Source of the DNA: Hyphomonadaceae bacterium
GTDB taxonomy: Bacteria; Pseudomonadota; Alphaproteobacteria; Caulobacterales; Aquidulcibacteraceae
DNA: 64,000 nucleotides
Direction of reading: 5' to 3'
NCBI GenBank assembly: GCA_022841905.1
Contig: JALHQO010000004.1
Location: 62,001 to 126,000, forward strand
A program made the translations under genes and the position numbers. Position 1 is the first letter of the stretch. Each line of letters opens with the position of its first letter. Below, one piece after another: positions 8,252 through 17,128 of the stretch. The notes beneath the pieces were generated by a model, which saw only the letters and a list, made by a program, of their open reading frames with translations, was not told the origin of the DNA and searched no databases.

Positions 8252-11200
8252 AACTCGGTGTCTCCGGCGCGCTGACCAAGAGCACAATCGGCTCGCCGCT
8301 GACGCCGCTCTTTCTTCTGACAGCGTTGGCGGTTGGGCTCATCGCCTTGTTCACGATCCCGCGTGAGGAAGAGCCGCAGATCTCGGTGCCCTTAGTGGAC
8401 ATCAGCGTGCGCGCGGATGGTCTGCGCGCCGCTGACGCCGTCGAGCTCATCACCAAGCCGCTTGAGACCATCGTCAAGGGCGTGGAAGGGGTCGAGCACG
8501 TCTATAGCCAGACCGAGGATGACCGCGTCCTGGTGACGGCGCGCTTTTTGGTTGGGACCGATCCTGACGATGCGATCGTGCGCATCCAGCAAGAGATCAG
8601 GGCCAATTACGACCGCATACCGATCGGCATTCCAGAGCCTCGAATCGTCGCACGCGGCGTAAGCGATGTGCCGATCATGGTCATTACGCTTTCGCCCAGT
8701 GCTCGAGCCGCCGACCGATGGGATGACAGCGCGCTCTACCGCCTCGCCGACGAACTGCAGAGCGAACTGATGAAGGTGGACGATGTCGGCCTGACCTTCA
8801 TTGTCGGCGGCCGGCCGCAAGAAATCAGAGTGGCGCCAGATCCCGGCCGTTTGGCGCTTTATGGCGTGCCGCTGGGGCGGTTGATCGAAACCGTTCGCAA
8901 CGCCAACCGCGCTTTCCCCGGCGGCGATTTGAGGGGCCGCGACGGCGCGACCTCAACCGCAATCGGGCAGACGCTCGATGATCCCGCCGAAATCGGCCTA
9001 CTGACCGTACAAGCCGGCGATGGCCGCACCGTCTATGTGCGCGATGTCGCCGAGGTGACATTAGGACCGCGCGAGGATCAGGCGCGGGTCTGGCGCTTCA
9101 CCCGCGAAGACGGTCGCCAGCGTATGGCGCCGGCGGTGAGCCTCGCCATCGCCAAGCGCGACGGTGCCAACGCCGTTTTGGTCTCCCAGGAGATCGAAGC
9201 GCGCTTGCATGCGCTTGAAGGGGGGCTCATCCCTGAGGGCGTCGATGTCGCCATCACACGCAATTACGGCGAAACGGCCAACGAAAAAGCCAACGAGCTT
9301 CTGCTCCATCTGGGGCTTGCGACGCTTTCGATTGTTGCGCTGATCTATTTTGCCATCGGCCGGCGCGAAGCCATGGTCACCGCCGTCGTCATCCCGACCA
9401 CCATCCTGCTTACGCTCTTTGCCTCCAATCTGATGGGCTACACGATCAATCGGGTCAGTCTTTTTGCGATCATTTTTTCGATTGGCATTCTGGTCGACGA
9501 CGCCATCGTCATCATCGAAAATATTGCCCGCCATTGGGCCATGAAAGATGGCCGCTCGCGCCTCGATGCAGCCATCGCCGCTGTCGCCGAGGTCGGCAAT
9601 CCAACCATCGTTGCGACGCTCACAGTGATCGCGGCGTTGCTGCCGATGATGTTTGTTTCCGGTTTGATGGGCCCTTACATGGCGCCGATCCCCGCTAATG
9701 CTTCAGCCGCCATGGTGTTTTCGTTCTTCGTCGCTGTGGTGATTGCGCCTTGGCTGATGCTCAAATTTGCGCCCAAGGGCGCGCTCGCCGGGCACGGCAA
9801 ACCCCATGACGAAGAAGGCGTGTTCGGGCGGCTCTACCGCCGGGCTGCAACGCCGATCGTCCGCTCGCGTAAAGGCGCGCGGAAGTTTTTGGTCATAGTT
9901 GGCGTTGCAACCTTGGTGGCGTGCGCGCTATTTGCGACGCGCACCGTGCGCGTCAAGCTCTTGCCCTTCGACAATAAATCCGAGCTGCAAGTGGTCATCG
10001 ACCTGCCGGAAGGTGCAGCGCTTGAAGCCACGGAGCGGGCGCTGATCGAGGCGGCCGCTATCGCGACGACTGTGCCCGAGGTGGTGTCTGTTGACGCTTA
10101 TGCGGGGACAGCGGCGCCGTTCAACTTCAACGGTCTGGTGCGCCACTATTATATGCGCCAGCGGCCTGAATTGGGCGATCTGCAGCTCACGCTTTTACCA
10201 AAGGGCGAGCGCAGCCGCACCAGTCACGCCATCGCGCTCGATCTTCGCCAGCGCTTGCGCGACTTGAGTTTGCCGGCAGGGGCGGTGGTGCGCGTGGTTG
10301 AAGTGCCGCCCGGTCCGCCGGTGATCGCAACATTGCTGGCCGAAGTGTATGGACCCGATGCGCAAACGCGCCGCGATGTCGCCCGCCAACTCCAAAACAT
10401 CTTTCATGAGGTGCCTTATCTCGTCGACATCGACAATGGCTTTGGCGTGAACCGTCCGCGCCTGCGCCTCACGCCCAACCGTGAGCAATTGGAATTCTTC
10501 GGCGTCTCCGAACGCGACATGATGGATTCTGTGGCGGTGGCTTTAGGGGGAGAGGTGATCGGCTATTCGCACCGCGGCGAAGGGCGCAATCCGATCGAGA
10601 TTTCCGTCCGATTGCCGCAATCGGCGCGGTCGTGGACGCAAAGCCTGGCGTCGATGCCGGTGGCTGGCGCCCAAGACGGCTCTCGGCTGGTTGAGCTTGG
10701 CGAGCTTGTGACCGCCGATGAAGAGATCGGATCATACCCCATCTTCCGCCGCAACGGCCGCTATGCCGAGATGGTCATGGCCGAACTCGCCGGCGCCTAT
10801 GAGGCGCCAATTTATGGCATGCTCGATGTCGAACGCCTGGTGCGCGAACACGATTGGGGAAGCCTGCCGCAACCGCAAATCCTGATGCACGGCCAGCCGG
10901 CCGACGAGACTGCGCCTTCGTTGCTTTGGGACGGGGAGTGGGAGATCACCTACGTCACCTTTCGCGACATGGGGGCAGCCTTCGCCGTCGCGATCCTCGC
11001 GATCTACATTCTCGTGGTGGCGCAGTTCAAAAGCTTTAAACTGCCGCTCGTCATCTTGACGCCGATCCCGCTGACCTTGATCGGCATCGTCATTGGCCAC
11101 ATCCTCTTTAACGCGCCGTTCACGGCGACATCGATGATCGGCTTCATCGCCCTCGCCGGCATCATCGTGCGTAACTCGATCCTACTGGTCGATTTTATCC

Positions 11201-11499
11201 GTCACGCCAAGAGCGCCGATCGGCCGCTGCGTGAGGTTCTGCTCGAAGCCGGCGCCATTCGCTTCAAGCCGATCATGCTGACAGCGCTCGCCGCCATGAT
11301 TGGCGCGTCCGTCATCCTGTTTGACCCGATCTTTCAGGGGCTGGCGATTTCGCTGCTGTTTGGACTGGCCTCCTCGACGCTGCTCACGGTGCTGGTGATC
11401 CCTGCGATCTACATCGTCATGCGTGATGACGAGAGGCCGCTCGATGCGCCGCCGATCGCCGAGACGCCGCATCTTCCGCGTTTGAAGGCTGCTGAGTAG
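8248..11499 (+). CDS. RND-family efflux permease (AcrB/HAE1-like)
   Basis: This 1083-residue inner-membrane transporter has the usual RND length and layout: TM1 near residues 21-40, a large periplasmic loop, the TM2-6 block (about 345-500) with GILVDDAIVIIENI, whose adjacent aspartates form the proton relay, a second periplasmic loop, and TM8-12 ending IPAIYIVMRDDERP. It uses the proton gradient to export substrates through the adaptor encoded just upstream. The sequence is of the drug/hydrophobic type rather than clearly CzcA-like. It is followed after ten bases by a DUF2892 gene, an unusual partner that ties the pump to the sulfur module. Confidence 0.93.
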   Translation: MKLGVSGALTKSTIGSPLTPLFLLTALAVGLIALFTIPREEEPQISVPLVDISVRADGLRAADAVELITKPLETIVKGVEGVEHVYSQTEDDRVLVTARFLVGTDPDDAIVRIQQEIRANYDRIPIGIPEPRIVARGVSDVPIMVITLSPSARAADRWDDSALYRLADELQSELMKVDDVGLTFIVGGRPQEIRVAPDPGRLALYGVPLGRLIETVRNANRAFPGGDLRGRDGATSTAIGQTLDDPAEIGLLTVQAGDGRTVYVRDVAEVTLGPREDQARVWRFTREDGRQRMAPAVSLAIAKRDGANAVLVSQEIEARLHALEGGLIPEGVDVAITRNYGETANEKANELLLHLGLATLSIVALIYFAIGRREAMVTAVVIPTTILLTLFASNLMGYTINRVSLFAIIFSIGILVDDAIVIIENIARHWAMKDGRSRLDAAIAAVAEVGNPTIVATLTVIAALLPMMFVSGLMGPYMAPIPANASAAMVFSFFVAVVIAPWLMLKFAPKGALAGHGKPHDEEGVFGRLYRRAATPIVRSRKGARKFLVIVGVATLVACALFATRTVRVKLLPFDNKSELQVVIDLPEGAALEATERALIEAAAIATTVPEVVSVDAYAGTAAPFNFNGLVRHYYMRQRPELGDLQLTLLPKGERSRTSHAIALDLRQRLRDLSLPAGAVVRVVEVPPGPPVIATLLAEVYGPDAQTRRDVARQLQNIFHEVPYLVDIDNGFGVNRPRLRLTPNREQLEFFGVSERDMMDSVAVALGGEVIGYSHRGEGRNPIEISVRLPQSARSWTQSLASMPVAGAQDGSRLVELGELVTADEEIGSYPIFRRNGRYAEMVMAELAGAYEAPIYGMLDVERLVREHDWGSLPQPQILMHGQPADETAPSLLWDGEWEITYVTFRDMGAAFAVAILAIYILVVAQFKSFKLPLVILTPIPLTLIGIVIGHILFNAPFTATSMIGFIALAGIIVRNSILLVDFIRHAKSADRPLREVLLEAGAIRFKPIMLTALAAMIGASVILFDPIFQGLAISLLFGLASSTLLTVLVIPAIYIVMRDDERPLDAPPIAETPHLPRLKAAE

Positions 11500-11509
11500 G
11501 AGAAGAGCA

Positions 11510-11704
11510 ATGCCAACCAATGAAGGCGCTTTGGACCGCATCATCCGCGTGGTCGCCGGACTCGCACTCATATCGCTCGTGTTTATAGGGCCCCAGACGC
11601 TATGGGGATGGCTGGGGCTGGTGCCGCTTCTGACCGGTCTTTTTGGTTTTTGTCCCGCCTATGCGCTCTTGGGCCTCAACACCTGTCGTGCGCCCAAGCC
11701 ATAG
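11510..11704 (+). CDS. DUF2892 (YgaP-tail) small membrane protein, second copy
   Basis: This 64-residue protein has the N-terminal RIIRVVAGLALISLVFIG helix and a second helix ending LTGLFGFCPAYALLGLNTC, the conserved FCPA signature of DUF2892. It follows the RND permease by ten bases with an AGGAGAAGAGC ribosome binding site, so it is the third gene of the pump operon. Together with the copy at 5114-5317, it places the same small membrane module on both sides of the sulfide sensor, SQR-like protein and pump. The function is unproven. Confidence 0.87.
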   Translation: MPTNEGALDRIIRVVAGLALISLVFIGPQTLWGWLGLVPLLTGLFGFCPAYALLGLNTCRAPKP

Positions 11705-11759
11705 CGATCAAGTGAGCCGCTTGACTGCGCCGCCGCAGACAGCCGGCCTTAAGGGCGCG

Positions 11760-12128
11760 CTATTGGTTTGTCTTGAGCGTCGCCAGATAGGCCGAGAGGT
11801 CGTCAATGCGATCAGCATCGACAATGAAGTTGGGCATCGATGGGTGCGGCGTGTGAAGCCAGACATTGAGCGCAATGCCAGTCATGCCGGGCGTGTTGGC
11901 GATCGTATCGAAAGCGGGCGCGGCCGGGTTGGGCGACAAAGATTCGCCAGCAGCAATAGCGTGACAGGATGCGCAGGTCTGCTGGGCATAAGTGAAGCCC
12001 AAGGCCGGGTTACCCGCCTCGCCTGCGTCGATGCCAGATGCGTGTGGCGCTTCCGGGGCTGGTGCGACGCAAGCGGCGCTGGCAAGAGCGATCACCATGC
12101 ACGGGACGAGTAAAAATTGGCTGCGCAT
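11760..12128 (-). CDS. Small monoheme cytochrome c, exported
   Basis: This 122-residue protein starts at the ATG at 12128, which gives a signal sequence MRSQFLLVPCMVIALASAAC; longer frames run into the divergent cytochrome gene. The mature part has one heme c site, CASCH, in AQQTCASCHAIAAGES, and a likely axial Met in HPSMPNF. The domain resembles each half of the diheme protein encoded divergently at 12282. It ends LSAYLATLKTNQ, a normal class I cytochrome c C-terminal helix. It should carry electrons in the periplasm. Partners are not shown; the SQR-like protein or a terminal oxidase are candidates. Confidence 0.85.
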   Translation of the reverse strand: MRSQFLLVPCMVIALASAACVAPAPEAPHASGIDAGEAGNPALGFTYAQQTCASCHAIAAGESLSPNPAAPAFDTIANTPGMTGIALNVWLHTPHPSMPNFIVDADRIDDLSAYLATLKTNQ

Positions 12129-12281
12129 GGCCCATTGTGCGGCGGCGGCGCCGGCGCCGCAACACTTGTTTGATGACACGCCCGTTGAAGCGTAATCTTC
12201 TGTGTCTGCGTCGCCAGACTGGATGTTTGAGACAAGCGGGTAGGCCATGAGAGAGCCACGAAGCGTGTTGAGGAGGCCAGT

Positions 12282-12917
12282 ATGATCCGTGCTTTGTTCA
12301 GCGCCGGCTTGGCGCTCGTCGTCACGGGCTGCGCTGCGCCGCCACTCGCGCCTGTCGCAAGCGCAGAAAACCTCGCGGGCGACGGACGCGATATCGCCGA
12401 AGCCCAATGCGCTGCGTGTCATGCGATCGCCGCCTTTGGCGAAAGCCCCGATCCCCGCGCGCCGCATTTCCGCACGCTCTTGTCGCGCTACCGGGGCGAT
12501 GTTTTGGACGAAGAACTGATCGCCGGCATTCAGGTCGCCCACCCCATGCCTGCTTTTCAGTTCAATCCCCAAGGCGCTGAGGCGCTGATCGCCTACCTGC
12601 AATCGATTCAAGAGCCGGCGCCGCGCGGGCGGCCCGCCGAGACCTTGCCTGGAGCCAACGTTGCAGAAGGGCGCAGGCTTGCCGAGATAAATTGCGCCAG
12701 CTGTCACGCCATTGGGCCAAGCGGCGAAAGCCGTCATCCAATGGCGCCGCCGTTTCGCGCCTTGTCGCAAGACTATCCGGTGAATTCTTTAGAGGAAGCA
12801 TTTGCCGAAGGCATACTCGTCGGCCATCCCGATATGCCGGAGTTTCGCTTAACGCCCGCCGAGATCGACCATTTACTGGCCTATCTCAACACCATCCAGT
12901 CGCGCCAAGGCGGTTGA
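12282..12917 (+). CDS. Diheme cytochrome c lipoprotein with tandem domains
   Basis: This 211-residue protein has a lipoprotein signal (VVTGC) and two near-repeat cytochrome c domains. Domain 1 has CAACH near residue 44 with axial HPMPAF; domain 2 has CASCH near 143 with HPDMPEF. The two share the frame GES-xx-P-xx-P-x-FR and both end in an AYL-x-x-IQ helix, so they arose by tandem duplication. An AGGAGG ribosome binding site precedes the ATG. It is divergent from the monoheme cytochrome at 11760, which matches the same domain. The likely role is periplasmic electron transfer, anchored to a membrane by lipid. Confidence 0.88.
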   Translation: MIRALFSAGLALVVTGCAAPPLAPVASAENLAGDGRDIAEAQCAACHAIAAFGESPDPRAPHFRTLLSRYRGDVLDEELIAGIQVAHPMPAFQFNPQGAEALIAYLQSIQEPAPRGRPAETLPGANVAEGRRLAEINCASCHAIGPSGESRHPMAPPFRALSQDYPVNSLEEAFAEGILVGHPDMPEFRLTPAEIDHLLAYLNTIQSRQGG

Positions 12918-13132
12918 GCGGCGCGTGCTGGAAGACTGCTAAAGCGCAGGCGTGAGGCAAGCGCGATCGTCCTCAACGTTCGAGTTTCTCGCGCCGTCCG
13001 CGGGCGACCGTCCGTGGCGCCGTGAGGCGCGCCCGGCGTGGCCCCACAATCCCAGGAGAGATGCGAGAGCACGGGCGACTGACAGCGGTCCAGCCGCGCG
13101 TGTTCATGGCGTTGAGGGAGCCCGCCCAAGCG

Positions 13133-13471
13133 TCACGGAACGATGCGGCACACCGCGCCTGCGGCGTCGATGTTCAGCGTGGCGCGCTCTCCGCGCTCCA
13201 GCACAAAAACGGTTTGGCGCGAAGCTGATCGGACGGCGATGAAACCCGGACCGGTTGCCTCACAGTCCACCGAACCCGCCAGGCCGGCATGGTTGCACAC
13301 CAGCACGCGCGGCGTCGCGGCGATGCGTTGTCCCGCCGCTGTTGCGATCTCCTCCAAATTGGCCTCGACCGGCGCTTCAGATCGGGCGCAGGCGCGTGAG
13401 CTGGGCGGGCTGGGCGGCGAGGTGCAGCCCAACACGAACGCAAAGAGCAGTGACGTGATCAGAACTCTCAT
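13133..13471 (-). CDS. Hypothetical lipoprotein, 112 aa
   Basis: The protein begins MRVLITSLLFAFVLGCTSPP, a clear lipoprotein signal with lipobox VLGC, so it should be exported and lipid-anchored. The mature part has several cysteines (VCNHAGLAGSVDC and AVCRIVP), which may form disulfides, and a short beta-rich C-terminus. No family is recognised. It is isolated on the minus strand between the diheme cytochrome and the universal stress protein, with gaps on both sides that hold nothing else I can name. Confidence 0.55.
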   Translation of the reverse strand: MRVLITSLLFAFVLGCTSPPSPPSSRACARSEAPVEANLEEIATAAGQRIAATPRVLVCNHAGLAGSVDCEATGPGFIAVRSASRQTVFVLERGERATLNIDAAGAVCRIVP

Positions 13472-13874
13472 CTTCTATTCCTCGTCGCCCGCCGCTCTTG
13501 GCCTGACGCTTCGAAGCTTGGAATGTTCCGCGCGCACGGCCTGCCGCCGCCGCGAAAAGCGGATGCCGCGCTGAAAGTTTGGTCGTGCAGGGCGCTCCAC
13601 GCTGCACGACCGGCGCGCGCGATCGCCATGCCCTGGCGGGATCGCGCCCGTGTTGTGATGGATGCGCGCCAGCGAGGGCTGAAGTATCAAGCGTTCGACT
13701 GAGTCCGTACTGGACCCGCGGCCCCCAGCGGCTTGAGTTTGCGCAAGACTGCGGTGCGCGCTGCGCCTAGACTGTCTGGCTGCCGGCGGCGTGGCGGAGG
13801 CGTGCTTTAGAAATTGCGTTTTCAAAGGGCCCTCGCACCCTTGTGACCCCAACAGCGATAATCGAGGGATCGCC
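13472..13874. other. Intergenic stretch, no gene recognised
   Basis: About 400 bases separate the lipoprotein from the universal stress protein. Open frames here are compositionally poor and lack ribosome binding sites. The only feature I support is the FixK/FNR-type box at 13733-13746. Confidence 0.5.
13733..13746. promoter_or_regulatory. FixK/FNR-type box upstream of usp-xfp-ackA
   Basis: TTGAGTTTGCGCAA fits TTG[AC]-N6-[GT]CAA. It lies 128 bases before the universal stress gene that heads the phosphoketolase/acetate kinase run, leaving room for a promoter and 5' leader. Confidence 0.6.
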
Positions 13875-14708
13875 ATGTATCGAACCATTCACCTGACGCT
13901 ATCGACGCATCCATCCCCGATTTCACCAAGTGCGATCGACTATGCGTGTCGGGCAGCACTCTATTTTGACGCAAAGTTGACTGTCACTAGTCCCCGCCTG
14001 CGTGTTCGCACGCCCAACCAAGTGCTTGCAGTCGGCGTGTTTGAAGGCATGGCGGCCGACTTTGAGCGCGACGCCGCTGCAAAGTCGGCCGAACTCGAAC
14101 AATCCGTCCGGGAGACGGCGGCCGCTTTGGGGTGTGATGTTGCTATTGTTCCGGTTACGGCTGAGTGGCCGTCTTCGCCAAGCGCGATGACGTGGCGTGG
14201 ACGGGCAAGCGATTTGTGCATTCTGGGTCTGCCGCAGGCGGGGATCGAAGCGCGGCTCGATGTTGAGGATTGGATTTTCGGCGTGGGCCGTCCCTGTCTG
14301 CTTTACCCCCATGAGCGCCAAGACGCCCTCAGACTGGATTCGGTTCTGATCAGCTGGGACTTCAGCAAGTTTGCCGCGCGCGCCGTCTGCGAAGCGCTCC
14401 CCATCTTGAAAACCGCCCACACGGTGCGTGTGCTGACGGTCCGCGGCGAAAAGTCCATGCCCATGGAAGACGCTAAAACGCCCATTCTTGACTTGCTCGC
14501 CGCCCACGAGGTGAAGGCGGACTTTGTGGAAGTGGACTTGGGGGCCCAGTCGGTGGCGCGCATTGTCCTGGACCAGGCGCGCCACATTGACGCCGACCTC
14601 ATCGTTATGGGCGCCTACGGCCATTCGCGTCTGAAAGAATTCGTGCTGGGCGGCGCGACCAAGGAAATCTTGAACACCACGCACATTCCTCTGCTCGTGT
14701 CGCACTAG
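13875..14708 (+). CDS. Universal stress protein, tandem UspA domains
   Basis: This 277-residue protein starts at the ATG at 13875 (MYRTIHLTLS) with GAGGGA just upstream; an in-frame longer version has no such site. It has two Usp domains. The second ends DADLIVMGAYGHSRLKEFVLGGATKEIL, the classical ATP-binding G-2x-G-9x-G[ST] motif, while the first domain is degenerate at that site. Two-domain Usp proteins are typical of low-oxygen and stationary-phase stress sets. The phosphoketolase gene follows after 42 bases, so co-transcription is likely. Confidence 0.88.
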   Translation: MYRTIHLTLSTHPSPISPSAIDYACRAALYFDAKLTVTSPRLRVRTPNQVLAVGVFEGMAADFERDAAAKSAELEQSVRETAAALGCDVAIVPVTAEWPSSPSAMTWRGRASDLCILGLPQAGIEARLDVEDWIFGVGRPCLLYPHERQDALRLDSVLISWDFSKFAARAVCEALPILKTAHTVRVLTVRGEKSMPMEDAKTPILDLLAAHEVKADFVEVDLGAQSVARIVLDQARHIDADLIVMGAYGHSRLKEFVLGGATKEILNTTHIPLLVSH

Positions 14709-14750
14709 CGCAGCAAAGGCGGAGGCGCGTTGGAGGAGTGCGCGATAGCC

Positions 14751-17114
14751 ATGACCGATGGTCCAAACTTTGAGACATGGGCGCGAGGCTACGGCGTGAT
14801 CCAGCACACGCCACAGACATGCGCGCGCATTCAAGAGCTGGTTGCGCGCCTGACGGAGACGCGCGCAGGTGAAGCGGAGATCTATGCTGTTTTGACGGCG
14901 GCTGATCGGTTGGCGAACGCCACCATGTGGGTCGTGGCGCACATGACCTATGCGCGCCGGGTCGATTCCACTGGTGCGGCGCTGCCGGCAGAAGCCTTCA
15001 AGGCCGCGCCGGAAGGCCATACCGGCGGCTCGCTGAATGTGGCGCCGGCCTATGTCGGCTATCTCGCGGCAAACATCGTGACCGCAAAGACAAGAGCCTG
15101 GATTTTGGGGCAGGGCCATTGCGTCGCGGCAATCGAAGCGGCGAACGCGTTAGTAGACAATTTGACGCCCGCGCAAGCGGCGCGCTACGGCGCCGATGAG
15201 GCCGGCCTTTCGAGGCTTTGCGCTGATTTCTACAATTATGAAATCGACGCCGCCGGTCGGCCGGGCGCGCCCCTTGGCAGTCATGTGAACGCCCATACCG
15301 CCGGCGGCCTCTCAGAAGGCGGCTATTTGGGATTTGCCGAGATCCAGTACGTCCATATGCCGTTGCCTGGCGAAAGCCTCGTTGCATTTTTGAGCGACGG
15401 CGCCTTTGAAGAACAACGCGGCGGCGACTGGGCCGAGCGCTGGTGGCGCGCCGAAGATTGCGGCCTGGTTGCGCCAATCATGATCCTCAATGGGCGCCGC
15501 ATCGAGCAGCGCACCGAGATTGCTCAAGACGGCGGGGTCGGTTGGCTGAGCCGGTATCTTGAGGTCAACGGCTTTGATCCCATCGCAATCGACGGACGCG
15601 ATCCGGCCGCCTTCGTGTGGGCGATCCTTGAGTGCGAGGGCCGATTGGAGGACGCAGCCGCCGCCATCCGCGACGGACGCCGCGCCTATCCAGTCAAATT
15701 GCCGTTTGTGATCGCCCAAACGGAAAAGGGGTTTGGCTTTCCGGGTGCGGGGACAAACCGCGCTCACAATTTGCCGCTCGAGGGTTCGCCGCGGCTCGAT
15801 GAGGCGGCGCGCGCCTCGTTTAATGATGCAGCAAGGCGATTGTTCGTCCCAGCAAGCGAGCTGGCGGCGGCCCAGCTTGTATTCGCCGCACACGAGGCGC
15901 AGCGGCGGGAAAAGGAACGCGACAACCCGCTCGCAACCCGCAACCCTTTATCCCCCGTATTGCCGCCGCCGCCCTCAATCGCGGCAGCCGGGACGGTTTC
16001 TCCGATGGCGGCGATGGATGCGTGGGTTGTCGCCTTGGCCCGCGCCAATCCCTCACTGCGCTTTCGGGTGGGCAATCCCGACGAGTTGAAGAGCAACCAA
16101 ATGGGCGCCGTTCTCGATGCGCTAAAGCATCGCGTCAACCATCCAGAGCCCGATGGCCCGGAGGCGGTCCACGGCGCCATCATCACCGTCCTCAATGAGG
16201 AGGCCGCCATTGGCGCAGCGCTCGGCAATAAGGGCGGGCTCAACCTGGCCGTGACCTATGAAGCGTTCGCGATGAAGATGCTGGGAGCGCTGCGTCAAGA
16301 CATCGTCTTTGCGCGCCAGCAGATTGAAGTTGGACGTCCGCCGCAATGGATTGGCGTCCCGCTCATTGCGACATCCCACACATGGGAAAACGGCAAGAAC
16401 CAGCAGTCTCACCAAGATCCAACGATTGGAGAAGCGCTGCTGGGAGAGATGTCCGATGTCTCGCGGGTCTTATTTCCCGTCGATGCGGCATCGGCGGTCG
16501 AATGCCTCAGGCGTGTGTATGCTGATCGCGGCGTGATCGCTTGCGTGATTGCGCCAAAACGCCCCCTGCCGACACTTTTCGATGCGGCCTCCGCCGCGAC
16601 GGCGCTGGATCATGGCGCAGCCGATGTCGAGCAAGAGGATGATCCCCAGCTTCAAGTCGTAGCGATCGGCGCCTATCAGCTGGCGCAGGCGCAAAGAGCG
16701 GCCGCGAGATTGCGTGGGAAAGGGTGGCGGGTGCGCACGACCGCCATCATCGAGCCCGGCCGAATACGCCAGCCCCGCGATGAATTCGAGGCGCGAGTGA
16801 CCCTGTCCGATGAGAAGCTCCAGGCTTTATTCCCCGCCGGCGTCGCGCGCGTGATCGTGAGCCATACAAGGCCCGAGATCATGCTAGGCATGATGCGCCG
16901 GATTGATGAAGGTCCGTCCCGGTTGCGCGCACATGGCTATCTCAGTCGCGGCGGCACGCTTGACGCGATGGGGATGTTGTTCGCGAACCGATGCACGTGG
17001 GCGCATCTTCTCGTTTCAGCCGCCAGTTTGATCGGCGTGCCTGCGTCTGATGTGTTGACGCCGGACGAGGAAGCAGCCGCGCTTGGGCGCGGCGCGCCCT
17101 TGGCGCTTTGGTAG
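14751..17114 (+). CDS. xfp: Xylulose-5-phosphate/fructose-6-phosphate phosphoketolase
   Basis: This 787-residue ThDP enzyme splits xylulose 5-phosphate (and often fructose 6-phosphate) with phosphate into acetyl phosphate plus glyceraldehyde 3-phosphate or erythrose 4-phosphate. Visible motifs are GHTGGSLN near residue 84, the ThDP site FLSDGAFEEQRGGDW near 210, and HNLPLEG in the middle domain; the length matches the family. The ATG at 14751 is chosen over an upstream TTG; GGAGGAG lies a little far (12 bases). Acetate kinase follows directly, giving a pathway from sugar phosphate to acetate and ATP with no oxidation step, useful under oxygen limitation. Confidence 0.93.
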   Translation: MTDGPNFETWARGYGVIQHTPQTCARIQELVARLTETRAGEAEIYAVLTAADRLANATMWVVAHMTYARRVDSTGAALPAEAFKAAPEGHTGGSLNVAPAYVGYLAANIVTAKTRAWILGQGHCVAAIEAANALVDNLTPAQAARYGADEAGLSRLCADFYNYEIDAAGRPGAPLGSHVNAHTAGGLSEGGYLGFAEIQYVHMPLPGESLVAFLSDGAFEEQRGGDWAERWWRAEDCGLVAPIMILNGRRIEQRTEIAQDGGVGWLSRYLEVNGFDPIAIDGRDPAAFVWAILECEGRLEDAAAAIRDGRRAYPVKLPFVIAQTEKGFGFPGAGTNRAHNLPLEGSPRLDEAARASFNDAARRLFVPASELAAAQLVFAAHEAQRREKERDNPLATRNPLSPVLPPPPSIAAAGTVSPMAAMDAWVVALARANPSLRFRVGNPDELKSNQMGAVLDALKHRVNHPEPDGPEAVHGAIITVLNEEAAIGAALGNKGGLNLAVTYEAFAMKMLGALRQDIVFARQQIEVGRPPQWIGVPLIATSHTWENGKNQQSHQDPTIGEALLGEMSDVSRVLFPVDAASAVECLRRVYADRGVIACVIAPKRPLPTLFDAASAATALDHGAADVEQEDDPQLQVVAIGAYQLAQAQRAAARLRGKGWRVRTTAIIEPGRIRQPRDEFEARVTLSDEKLQALFPAGVARVIVSHTRPEIMLGMMRRIDEGPSRLRAHGYLSRGGTLDAMGMLFANRCTWAHLLVSAASLIGVPASDVLTPDEEAAALGRGAPLALW

Positions 17115-17128
17115 GCGGGACTGCGCTG

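Noticed and set aside
13475-13888. 137-codon minus-strand frame before the universal stress gene
   Set aside because: Arg/Ser/Pro-rich composition, no ribosome binding site, overlaps the usp start and FixK box.
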